From an uncultured Desulfovibrionaceae bacterium (lineage in GTDB: Bacteria > Desulfobacterota > Desulfovibrionia > Desulfovibrionales > Desulfovibrionaceae), in NCBI GenBank assembly GCA_949427775.1, contig CASQEL010000055.1, forward strand, positions 1 through 9,265: a stretch of 9,265 nucleotides of DNA. The letters are read 5' to 3'. The position numbers and the translations under genes were made by a program. Below are positions 1 to 6,783 of the stretch, one piece after another; the stretch's first letter is position 1, and each line of letters opens with the position of its first letter. The notes beneath the pieces are model-generated. The model did not search any database. It saw only the letters and a list, made by a program, of their open reading frames with translations, and was not told the origin of the DNA.

Positions 1-1
1 C

Positions 2-109
2 GGCGCAAGCTGCGTCAACACCCCGAGCATCGACAAGGACGGGCATATTGATCTCTGGCCGGAAAATTTCTTTGACGAGTGGGACAAGCAGCTTTCAGAA
101 TTGCTGTAG
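2..109 (+). CDS. C-terminal end of AAA-type ATPase with DUF3696-like tail (5' truncated by window)
   Basis: Only the last 35 codons are inside the window, reading in the frame that starts at base 2 and stopping at TAG 107-109. The visible tail has an Ile-Asp-Leu-Trp-Pro-Glu-Asn-Phe-Phe-Asp-Glu-Trp run near its end. That WP-x-x-FFDE pattern is typical of the DUF3696 extension at the C-terminus of a family of SMC/OLD-like AAA ATPases, which are often found in accessory and defence loci. The ATPase core (Walker A, signature, Walker B) lies outside the window, so activity cannot be judged. The stop overlaps the ribosome binding site of the next gene, so the two are almost certainly co-transcribed. 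The frame is clear; the family call rests on a short tail and is moderate. Confidence 0.7.
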   Translation, partial: GASCVNTPSIDKDGHIDLWPENFFDEWDKQLSELL

Positions 110-118
110 GAGGCGGAC

Positions 119-1099
119 ATGGATCAGGTCTTCAACGAGCTGTCGCTTTCCGCTTCGCTGCCGGATGACCATGCCGCCCACGCGGCCCTGCTGGATCTTA
201 AAAAAGCTTCCGACAAACTGAAAGCCCTGGGCTTTTCTCCGCAAATCCGCGTTACCGAAGGCTTTGCCGTTCGCAACATCACGCCGGGCTGCACGATTCA
301 CGACTATTTGAGACGTCCGGCCGGTGGTATGGAACGAACATTGCGCCAGCTGTTGCTCAAGCATTTTTCCTCCGCACCCTATGTGGAGCAGCTTTGCGCC
401 GATGCGGGAATGACAAGTCTTGAAGAATACCTTATCGGTGAAGACGTATGCAAAGGCCTGGCATTGGCGTCCCTGTGGGATATCCCCGCGCTTTCTCTTG
501 CCGGGGATACCCGCTTTGTTCCTCCTCATGTCACGCTGACACGCAATAGCCTCAATGGAGCTGATTCCGCCGTTTTCGAGGAAGAATGCCAGGTCGGGCT
601 TATTTGTGGGGAGGAGGATATCCCCCACCACGAGGAAAGCATCAAGGCCCGGTTCTACGAACCGACCAACACGGGGAAGGAATTGCTGGACTATGCGCAC
701 CGCCGACTGACGCATCTGCTTTTCAGCTCTGTAGCGGAAGATCAGCTCAAGGGGATGCTGCAAGGCCATATCCTGCTGCCGCGTATCCGTATCATACTGG
801 AGGAACTCCAGCGCGCCATGCAGGAAGCTGGAGAGATGCGACAAGCCTTTTCTCCCAAGGGCTTCAAGTATAGTCCGGCAGAGGGGGATACCGCTACCCA
901 GGGTAAAAAAGGGCAAAAGCATACGTTCACTTTCAATGCCACGGGGCGACAGGGGGGCAGCCTGACGGTTGATTTGCTCTGCGAATCCCATATGCGCATT
1001 ACAGAGGGCGATCGCGTCTACTTCTATGCAGATACCGGCAAGAAAACCGTTTACGTCGGCCATATTGGCGAACATTTGCCCGGAAAGAAGTTTGGGTAG
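119..1099 (+). CDS. Uncharacterised 326-aa partner protein of the upstream DUF3696-type ATPase
   Basis: The ATG at 119 has a strong AGGAGG (108-113) with 5-base spacing that overlaps the stop of the ATPase gene, so both start choice and operon are well supported. I do not recognise a named domain. The N-terminus (about residues 4-65) begins VFNELSLS and continues through an amphipathic, Leu/Lys-rich stretch to a TPGCTIHDYL segment. A middle region (about 75-150) is mixed helical. The C-terminus (about 270-326) is predicted beta-rich, with GDRVYFYAD followed by TVYVGHIGEHLP. This general plan (FNELSL start, 'YIG-x-IG-x-HL' end) resembles hypothetical proteins I recall as encoded next to such ATPases; that is recollection, not a search. 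No signal peptide or membrane segment is visible, so it is probably cytoplasmic. It may be the effector or regulator of a two-gene ATPase system, possibly anti-phage, but nothing in the sequence proves this. The IS element begins 24 bp after the stop. Confidence 0.88.
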   Translation: MDQVFNELSLSASLPDDHAAHAALLDLKKASDKLKALGFSPQIRVTEGFAVRNITPGCTIHDYLRRPAGGMERTLRQLLLKHFSSAPYVEQLCADAGMTSLEEYLIGEDVCKGLALASLWDIPALSLAGDTRFVPPHVTLTRNSLNGADSAVFEEECQVGLICGEEDIPHHEESIKARFYEPTNTGKELLDYAHRRLTHLLFSSVAEDQLKGMLQGHILLPRIRIILEELQRAMQEAGEMRQAFSPKGFKYSPAEGDTATQGKKGQKHTFTFNATGRQGGSLTVDLLCESHMRITEGDRVYFYADTGKKTVYVGHIGEHLPGKKFG

Positions 1100-1123
1100 A
1101 ATAAAAACTGTAGAAGAACAAAG

Positions 1124-2122
1124 TGTTTAGTCCCCTTGAGTAATGGTATATGCTATAGCCAACTCAGGAGGGAAGATTTATGGGCCACATGCTCCATGCT
1201 CGCGCCAGAACGACTCCGGAAGTGCGTCGAGAGATACAAAATAGTAAAGAAAGCCTGATGGTTCTTGCCAAGCGCTATGGCGTGAACATCAAAACCATTG
1301 CGAAATGGCGGAAAAGAGATTTTGTCCATGATGCCCCCATGGGACCAAAATTCGTTCATTCAAGAAGTCTTACGGAGATTGAGGAGGCTGTTGTTGTAGC
1401 TTTCAGAGTATTTGCACAACTGCCTCCGGATGATTGTCTGTATACATTGCAGACAGAAATACCTCATTTAAGCCGTTCCTCATTACATCGGTGTTTGCAA
1501 AGGCATGGCTTGTCACAGCTGCCAAAGGAAAAAGAGAGCACTGAGAAGAAAAAATTCAAATCTTATCCTATTGGATACTTTCATGTTGATATAGCTGAAG
1601 TACAAACAGAGGAAGGAAAACTCTATTTGTTTGTTGGTATTGATAGAACATCAAAATTTGCTTATGCGGAATTACAGACGAAAGCGACAAGAGCTACGGC
1701 AAAAGAATTTCTTGAACACTTAATCAAGGCAGTTCCTTATAAAATTCATACTATTTTAACAGATAACGGCATTCAGTTTGTGAATCGCAAAAAAGATACG
1801 ATGGCCTTTGTGACGCCATTTGATCGTGTCTGTATTCAGCATGACATTGAACACCGACTGACTAAGGTAAACCACCCCTGGACAAACGGGCAAGTTGAAC
1901 GAATGAACCGGACACTTAAAGAGGCTACTGTCGCCCGCTATCATTATTCCTGCCATGCGGAGTTGAAGAAGCATTTGCATGCCTTTCTTATGGCGTATAA
2001 TTTTGCGGGGAGATTGAAAACACTGAAAGGAAAATCTCCCTATGAATTTGTGAGAACGGTATGGGCTGTCGAACCCGAAAGGTTCCATAGTGATCCAAAC
2101 CACTTCAATGTGGGACTAAACA
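1124..2122 (+). mobile_element. IS481-family insertion sequence, about 999 bp, with terminal inverted repeats
   Basis: The ends are a perfect 11-bp inverted repeat: TGTTTAGTCCC at 1124-1134 and GGGACTAAACA at 2112-2122. The similarity continues imperfectly inward (shared TTGA and TGGT blocks) to about 25 bp. Between them lies one transposase gene. The element is clearly AT-richer than its neighbours, consistent with recent arrival. A possible transposase promoter lies at the left end (TTTAGT in the repeat, then TATGCT 17 bp later), which would be weak. No target duplication is obvious: the left flank ends AACAAAG and the right flank starts GGGGGTG. Either the duplication is very short, or a flank has been rearranged since insertion. 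Confidence 0.85.
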
Positions 2123-2145
2123 GGGGGTGCCCGGCGGAGCTGTAG
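1180..2145 (+). CDS. IS481-family DDE transposase
   Basis: This 321-aa protein cuts and joins the ends of the surrounding insertion sequence. Residues about 12-46 form a helix-turn-helix (LAKRYGVNIKTIAKWRKR) for binding the terminal repeats, and about 125-290 form the RNase-H-like integrase core. The likely metal-binding triad is D137 (FHVDIAE), D195 (LTDNGIQF) and E240 (NGQVERMNRTLKEA). The gap between the second Asp and Glu is 44 residues rather than the usual 35, because of an insert containing NRKKDTMAFVTPFDRVC; I recall this arrangement from one IS481 subgroup. AGGAGGG at 1166-1172, 7 bases before the ATG, fixes the start. The frame appears intact. The last codons (after HFNVGLN) pass through the right inverted repeat, so about seven C-terminal residues and the stop come from flanking DNA. 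Confidence 0.93.
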   Translation: MGHMLHARARTTPEVRREIQNSKESLMVLAKRYGVNIKTIAKWRKRDFVHDAPMGPKFVHSRSLTEIEEAVVVAFRVFAQLPPDDCLYTLQTEIPHLSRSSLHRCLQRHGLSQLPKEKESTEKKKFKSYPIGYFHVDIAEVQTEEGKLYLFVGIDRTSKFAYAELQTKATRATAKEFLEHLIKAVPYKIHTILTDNGIQFVNRKKDTMAFVTPFDRVCIQHDIEHRLTKVNHPWTNGQVERMNRTLKEATVARYHYSCHAELKKHLHAFLMAYNFAGRLKTLKGKSPYEFVRTVWAVEPERFHSDPNHFNVGLNRGCPAEL

Positions 2146-2157
2146 CGGCGGAGGATG

Positions 2158-4188
2158 TCAGGTCGCGCGCTTGAACAGTTTTTCCAGATCCGCGGCTGTC
2201 CAGCGCAGCACGCAGGGGCGACCGTGGGGGCAGAATTCCCGTTCCGGCACATGCATCCATTGGCTGATCAGACCGGCGGCTTCGTCGTCGGTGAGGCGTT
2301 GTCCCGCCTTGATGGCGGCCTTGCAGGACATGGAAATGAACAATGCCGAGAGGTCGTCTTTGCGTCCTGCCACGGCTTCCTGCAGAAACGCCTGCGCGGC
2401 GGCGCGGTCCAGCACGGGCGGAATGCTCCGCGCCCGCAGGGATTCGCCGGAATATTCAAGAGAAAATCCCAAGGATTCCAGCGTGTCGCGCAGTTGAAAA
2501 AAACGTTCACGTTCCGCCGGGTGCAGGGAGAGCTCCAGGGGCAGGGCCAGCAACTGGCCGGCGCCCGCAAAACCTCCCCGGCGCATACGGGCGTAGATGA
2601 CCCGCTCGTGCACGGCGTGCTGATCGAGCAGCAGCAAAGAGCCGTCGGCGTCGCGCAGCACCAGATAGGTCGCCGCCACCTGCCCCAGGTACAGATACCG
2701 ACCTACCCGCACATGACCGTGCGCATCGGTGGCGTCGGGAATCGCCTCGGGTTCTGGAGCATACGCCGGTTCCGGGCCGGTGTCGGGGCCAGGCGTCGAG
2801 GCGGACGCGGGCACGGAAGCGAACAGCGCCGACGGACCCGCAGGAATGTCCTCCCCCCGTTCTTCGGTACGGGAAGCGTGCGGAAGTCGGAATCCGTAGT
2901 CGGACGCGGTTTCCTCCAGCCCCGGCATGTCTTCCGGCACGCGCCGGTCATAGCCTGAAGGCGGCCCGCCAATCCGGATTTCCGTATCCGTCGCGTCGTC
3001 CATCCGCCGTTTGCCTGTGGCCTGAAAAATTCTGTCCTTGTCGATATCGCCCCAGAATCCCAACGGCCGGGGCGAAGCGGGCGGCGACGGACGCGCCGCG
3101 GTTTCCCGCAAGGCTTCCGGCCCTGTCGCGACAGAAACGTGAGCGGCATTCGCATCCCCGTCATCCTGAATGACGGCAAGATCCTCCAGAGCGCCGCCCA
3201 CGGCGCGCAGCACGGCGGAAAATACCGCCGATTCGTCGCGAAAACGGACTTCGGATTTGGCGGGATGCACGTTGACGTCCACTTCCTCAGGGGCCATCTC
3301 CATGAATAGAAGCACCTGAGGGTAATCGCGGGTAGTCAGGCGGCCTTTGTAGGCCTGGCGCACGGCGGCCATGAGCCGTTTGTCCGTGACGGCCCGGCCG
3401 TTGACGTAAAAATAGATCCGGTCGGCCCTGGGCTGGCTGACTCTGGGGCTTCCCGCAAACCCGTGGACGCGGATGCCGTGCCCGGTATGGTCGAAGGGGC
3501 GCAGGGCTTCCATGATCAGGGGCGGCCAGATGACGGCAAGGCGGTCGTACAGTCGCTGCGCGGCGGGAAAGCGGAGCACTTCCCGTCCCCCGACTGTCAG
3601 GGTCACGGCCACGTCGGGCCGGGCCAGGGCCAGGCGCGTCAGCCATTCCTGGGCGCGTTTGAGTTCCGTGGCCGGGGTTTTGAGAAATTTGAGGCGGGCG
3701 GGAATATTGGCGAACAGATCGCGCACCTCCACCACGGTGCCCTGGTGCAGAGCCGCGGGACCGGCCCCTTTGACCGTGCCGTGGGCGACCTCCACAAAAT
3801 GGGCCTCCCCCGGCGCGCCGTCCTCGCCCAGGGGGGCCGAGGTCATGGTAAAGGCCGACACCGAGGCGATGCTGGGCAGCGCCTCTCCCCGGAACCCGAA
3901 GGAATGCACGGACATAAGTTCGGCCAGGCTGGCGATTTTGCTGGTGGCGTGCCGGGTCACGGCCAGTTCCAGTTCGGCTTCGGGAACGCCCGCGCCGTCG
4001 TCCTGAACCCGGATCAGGGTTTGGCCCCCGTTTTCCAGAGTGACGTGGATGGTACGCGCGCCCGCGTCCAGACTGTTTTCGACCAGTTCCTTGACCACGC
4101 CTGCGGGACGATCGACTACCTCCCCGGCGGCGATTTGGTTGCGCAGCTCCGGCGGCAACAGACGTATGGGACGGCGATGGTTAATCAT
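2158..4188 (-). CDS. mutL: DNA mismatch repair protein MutL (endonuclease-type)
   Basis: MutL links mismatch recognition by MutS to strand incision and removal. The 676 residues show an N-terminal GHKL ATPase: E34 and N38 in VVKELVENSLDAGA, DDGAGV at 63-68, GFRGEAL at 98-104, and the GTVVEVRDLFANIPARLKF block from 150. A Pro/Ala/Glu-rich linker follows (about 340-500), then the C-terminal dimerisation/nuclease domain with DQHAVHE at 522-528, SCKAA from 621, CPHGRP at 653-658 and a closing FKR. QLLALP at 545-550 matches the sliding-clamp-binding motif. In the metal motif DQHA-x2-E-x4-E the final Glu is Ala533; the other metal-site motifs remain. The ATG at 4188 has no good ribosome binding site, but the MINHRRPIRLLPPELRNQIAAGEVV start is the normal MutL N-terminus. 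No mutS lies nearby. Its 3' end is only 12 bp from the stop of the convergent transposase frame. Confidence 0.97.
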   Translation of the reverse strand: MINHRRPIRLLPPELRNQIAAGEVVDRPAGVVKELVENSLDAGARTIHVTLENGGQTLIRVQDDGAGVPEAELELAVTRHATSKIASLAELMSVHSFGFRGEALPSIASVSAFTMTSAPLGEDGAPGEAHFVEVAHGTVKGAGPAALHQGTVVEVRDLFANIPARLKFLKTPATELKRAQEWLTRLALARPDVAVTLTVGGREVLRFPAAQRLYDRLAVIWPPLIMEALRPFDHTGHGIRVHGFAGSPRVSQPRADRIYFYVNGRAVTDKRLMAAVRQAYKGRLTTRDYPQVLLFMEMAPEEVDVNVHPAKSEVRFRDESAVFSAVLRAVGGALEDLAVIQDDGDANAAHVSVATGPEALRETAARPSPPASPRPLGFWGDIDKDRIFQATGKRRMDDATDTEIRIGGPPSGYDRRVPEDMPGLEETASDYGFRLPHASRTEERGEDIPAGPSALFASVPASASTPGPDTGPEPAYAPEPEAIPDATDAHGHVRVGRYLYLGQVAATYLVLRDADGSLLLLDQHAVHERVIYARMRRGGFAGAGQLLALPLELSLHPAERERFFQLRDTLESLGFSLEYSGESLRARSIPPVLDRAAAQAFLQEAVAGRKDDLSALFISMSCKAAIKAGQRLTDDEAAGLISQWMHVPEREFCPHGRPCVLRWTAADLEKLFKRAT

Positions 4189-4194
4189 TTTTCT

Positions 4195-4223
4195 ATAATA
4201 TCCGTGAGGCGCGGCAAGCGCAA
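4195..4223 (-). promoter_or_regulatory. Candidate sigma-70 promoter of mutL
   Basis: On the minus strand, TTGCGC (4223-4218) and TATTAT (4200-4195) are separated by 17 bp. The -10 matches the consensus in 5 of 6 bases, the -35 in 3 of 6. The -10 ends 6 bp before the mutL ATG, so transcription would start at or beside the initiation codon. That fits the lack of a ribosome binding site and suggests a leaderless or nearly leaderless message. Sequence match only. Confidence 0.4.
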
Positions 4224-4456
4224 GCCCTGTTCCCGCGGTTCCGCCCCTTGCCCTGGAGCCCCGACGATCTTATTGTTATGCTCAGATATGGACGGATCTT
4301 CCTGTTTTCGCCGCCGACTTCCCCCGTCGACCGGGGCCGCTTCAAACGGGCGGATGTTGTGAGGCAGGCCCTTCTCCACAGAGAAGATTACGAGAGTACA
4401 GCATATCGGCTGCACCGATTTTTTGAGGTTTTCCCCAAGCGGAAACTTCGGAGCAT

Positions 4457-4462
4457 AAAGGA
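4457..4462 (+). promoter_or_regulatory. Ribosome binding site that selects the ATG at 4470
   Basis: AAAGGA lies 7 bases before the ATG at 4470. The same frame stays open upstream to a TTG at 4248 and an ATG at 4278, but neither has a comparable site, so 4470 is the preferred start. Confidence 0.6.
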
Positions 4463-4469
4463 CGTTGCT

Positions 4470-4778
4470 ATGAACAAAATCAAGGAAACCACATCAGTGC
4501 GTCAGCCGGCGCGGGGATTGCCCCGGCCCGGCTTTGATCCGGAAATGCTTTTTGTGGAATGTTCCCGTTGCGGCAGCCCCATCATGTGGGAAAAGGGCTG
4601 CTCTACCCGGATTCTGCTGGGAGCGGGAATCGATCCGCTGGAGTTGGATTCCCACTGTCTGCTGATTACGGACGGTTGCCCGCGCTGCACCAGGAGCGAG
4701 GCTTTTCATGTGCAGATTTTCCGTGTGGAGCCCGGCCGGGGGACGCTCTTCAAGGGACGGAACGTCGGGCACGCATAG
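4470..4778 (+). CDS. Small zinc-ribbon-like conserved protein (102 aa)
   Basis: The protein has two CxxC knuckles, C31-C34 (ECSRCGSP) and C70-C73 (GCPRC), separated by 35 residues. This is the spacing of a zinc ribbon that would bind one metal ion; C44 and C63 lie between them. The N-terminus (1-20) is basic and Pro-rich, with no signal peptide or membrane segment, so it is probably cytoplasmic. I do not recognise a named family, and DNA, RNA or protein binding are all possible. It is divergent from mutL, preceded by a gene-free 281 bp, and followed by an intrinsic terminator at 4830-4847, so it is probably monocistronic. The frame is open a further 74 codons upstream, and an N-terminally extended form (up to 176 aa) cannot be excluded. 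Confidence 0.75.
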   Translation: MNKIKETTSVRQPARGLPRPGFDPEMLFVECSRCGSPIMWEKGCSTRILLGAGIDPLELDSHCLLITDGCPRCTRSEAFHVQIFRVEPGRGTLFKGRNVGHA

Positions 4779-4829
4779 AGCATTCTATGTGGCCCCAAGT
4801 CAATAGGTAACTTTGTTTTTTTTCAATGC

Positions 4830-4847
4830 AGCCGCCGGCGGCTTTTT
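4830..4847 (+). terminator. Intrinsic terminator after the zinc-ribbon gene
   Basis: AGCCG-CCGG-CGGCT (4830-4843) is a GC-rich stem with a four-base loop, followed by a T run to 4847. It lies 52 bp after the stop codon at 4778, in the orientation expected for that gene. Confidence 0.6.
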
Positions 4848-4878
4848 GAGCGCGACATCCAAAAAAATGTCGGAGTGC

Positions 4879-4918
4879 AAAAAAGCATGACAGCGGCTGC
4901 TGCCTTTATTTGCGCTGT
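4879..4918 (-). terminator. Possible terminator for the convergent flippase gene
   Basis: Read on the minus strand, a 6-bp stem (AACAGCG side 4919-4913, CGCTGT side 4895-4890) with a 17-base loop is followed after five bases by six Ts (4884-4879). The long loop and the gap before the Ts make it weaker than usual. It lies about 140 bp downstream of the flippase stop. Confidence 0.3.
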
Positions 4919-5057
4919 TACATGTCGGAGCGGGCGTGTCTTCCAGCTGTGACTTTGTAAAAAGGCAAAGCGAATCTGCTCTGGAAAGGCAACGGACGCA
5001 TACCGCTCCCCGTAAGAAAAAGAGTGTATGCGCTGTCACGGACGTGCAGGGGCGTCA

Positions 5058-6614
5058 CTACGGCAGGGGCGAATTTTTCTGGTGGTTGAGCCGACGCAGC
5101 ATCCGCCATATCCACAGAACCAGCAACACTGCCGGAACCCCTACGGCCGCCCTCAGGTTGCAGGAAGCGTTATAGGCCTGATCCAGATGCAACAGAGCGG
5201 CGCGATGCCAGGCGGGATGATAAATGTGCCAGGCCAGCGCCGCCACGCTGCCCAGAGCGCCCCAAACAGGCGCCAGCCAGTACAGGGGCAACGGCTCTTC
5301 CCAGAAGGACGACTTGCGGTAAAAGCGCCGATTGGCCATGAGCACGCTGAGCAGCACGATCAGCACCATGCCCGCTTCCACCCAGTTGAGTCCTTTGACC
5401 AGGCAGGAGGCGATGCCGAGCAGGAGGAAAAACACCGTCCATCGCCAGGCGATGGTCTGACGGCGCTCCAGCCCATATGACAAAAACAGCAGCAACGTGC
5501 CTGACAGGGCGCATAGGAAGTGAGCGACGGCGGGCGCCGCCGCGGGCAGGTGCTCCAGCAGCAGAGCTCTGGTCTGCGGCAAGGTCGGCAACACGGAGGA
5601 AATGATCAGAATGATTCCGGCTATGAACGTCGCCAACGCCGTGATGGAATGGGACAGCACGGCCAGCCAGCGCCCGGCGTCCCGAAAGATGTCCTTGCGT
5701 TGCCGCGCCTCGTACACGGCCAGCAGCACCGCGGCGGCCAGCAGCGGCAGGATATAGTAAATAATGCGGAAGCACAGTACGGCCGCCACCACGACCTGTT
5801 CCTGCGGCGTATGCGTCATATGCAGAATCACCAGCTCGAACACGCCGACGCCGCCCGGCACGTGGGTCAGCACCACGGCCACCTGGGCCATGAGATAACC
5901 GGGCAGGAACTGGATGAAGGAAATGTTCAGCTCACCGGGCAAGAGCACATACATGCATGCCGCCGCCGCGATCAGGTCCACGCCGGCCACGATCGCCTGC
6001 AAAATGGCGATATGCGGCGCGGGAAAGACAAATTCCTTGCCGAAAACATGCACAGGCTTGCGAATGAAGAAGCACATCACCAGATAAGACATGGCGATGG
6101 CCAGCAGCACGCCCCCCAAAATGCGGACGTCTTTGACAGGCATGGCATCAAGCAATTCCACGGGAATGGTCGGAGGCGCCAGCAGAAACACCACGCCGCA
6201 CAGGCCCAGCGCCCCCACCCAGAAAGTAACGGCCAGCATGAGCACCAGGCGCACTATTTCCGTCAGGCTGAATCCCCAGGCCGAATAAAACCGGTAGCGG
6301 ACTGTGGTGCCCCCCAACAATGCGCCGAAATTGTAGCTGACCGCCTGGCCGATGAACGACACCAGCGCCGTGCGCTGGAGCGACAGCGGCTTATGAATGG
6401 CCTTCAGCGCCAACCAGTCGTAGCCTACCAGGATCATGTAATTAATGACCATCAGACCTATGGAAGCCAGGAGTCGGCCATGGGAAATCTGGGCAAGGCT
6501 CTCGCGTATCTGGACGATGCTGTAGGCTTTCAATTTGTGATACAGAAGATATATGGCGCCCACAAAAATGCAGGTTACGATGACAGGTCCAAGATAGCGA
6601 AGGTATTTCTTCAT
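5058..6614 (-). CDS. MprF/UPF0104-type integral membrane flippase, no aminoacyl-transferase domain
   Basis: A 518-aa polytopic inner-membrane protein of the lysylphosphatidylglycerol synthase transmembrane-region family. Hydrophobic segments run from residue about 8 almost to the end, probably 12-14 in all. Family hallmarks are FIGQAVSYNFGALLGGTTVRY leading into RFYSAWGFS (about 87-116) and LTHVPGGVGVFE (249-260). Members either move aminoacylated phospholipids to the outer leaflet (MprF) or have unknown lipid-linked roles (YbhN-like). Here the protein is as long as the whole MprF membrane part, including the second group of segments (about 315-505), but ends at RRLNHQKNSPLP, about where the soluble DUF2156 lysyl-transferase domain would begin. 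No remnant of that domain is visible downstream to 4779. The ATG at 6614 lacks a clear ribosome binding site, but MKKYLRYLGPVIVTCIF is a natural start. The substrate cannot be deduced. Confidence 0.9.
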   Translation of the reverse strand: MKKYLRYLGPVIVTCIFVGAIYLLYHKLKAYSIVQIRESLAQISHGRLLASIGLMVINYMILVGYDWLALKAIHKPLSLQRTALVSFIGQAVSYNFGALLGGTTVRYRFYSAWGFSLTEIVRLVLMLAVTFWVGALGLCGVVFLLAPPTIPVELLDAMPVKDVRILGGVLLAIAMSYLVMCFFIRKPVHVFGKEFVFPAPHIAILQAIVAGVDLIAAAACMYVLLPGELNISFIQFLPGYLMAQVAVVLTHVPGGVGVFELVILHMTHTPQEQVVVAAVLCFRIIYYILPLLAAAVLLAVYEARQRKDIFRDAGRWLAVLSHSITALATFIAGIILIISSVLPTLPQTRALLLEHLPAAAPAVAHFLCALSGTLLLFLSYGLERRQTIAWRWTVFFLLLGIASCLVKGLNWVEAGMVLIVLLSVLMANRRFYRKSSFWEEPLPLYWLAPVWGALGSVAALAWHIYHPAWHRAALLHLDQAYNASCNLRAAVGVPAVLLVLWIWRMLRRLNHQKNSPLP

Positions 6615-6674
6615 AATAACGTCGATAGTTGCCCAAGGTCAGGGTGAGAGAAAAAAGTGTCCATGTCAGACGGG

Positions 6675-6703
6675 AAAATACCCGTTGCCGACGTTCTCCG
6701 CAA
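6675..6703 (-). promoter_or_regulatory. Weak candidate promoter of the flippase gene
   Basis: On the minus strand TTGCGG (6703-6698), a 17-bp spacer and TATTTT (6680-6675) resemble a sigma-70 promoter (3/6 and 4/6 matches) and would give a leader of about 55 bases. The -10 sits inside a small hairpin, ACGGG-AAAATA-CCCGT. Sequence match only. Confidence 0.22.
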
Positions 6704-6783
6704 GCGTTAGATGGCCGATCTGTACGGCTTTGCGCCGAGGACGCCATGAGCGATGCACGAAAAGAATTGCAGCGGGAGCGGCA

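Noticed and set aside
95..1075. 326-codon minus-strand frame opposite the 119-1099 gene
   Set aside because: It mirrors the real gene, has no comparable ribosome binding site, and its composition looks like an antisense shadow.
2155..2958. Plus-strand open frame opposite the end of mutL, and a similar one at 3463-4362
   Set aside because: They are rich in Arg, Gly and Gln from GC-rich antisense reading of mutL. MutL is certain from its motifs.
4853..4872. CGACAT/ATGTCG inverted repeat with an A-rich loop
   Set aside because: The stem is short and neither strand has a T run after it, so no function can be supported.
4936..5480. Short plus-strand frames downstream of the zinc-ribbon gene
   Set aside because: They lie over the flippase 3' end, have no ribosome binding site and no recognisable sequence.
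5520..6647. 375-codon plus-strand frame very rich in His, Gln and Arg
   Set aside because: It is the complement of the hydrophobic flippase gene, and such composition is the usual shadow of membrane-protein codons.
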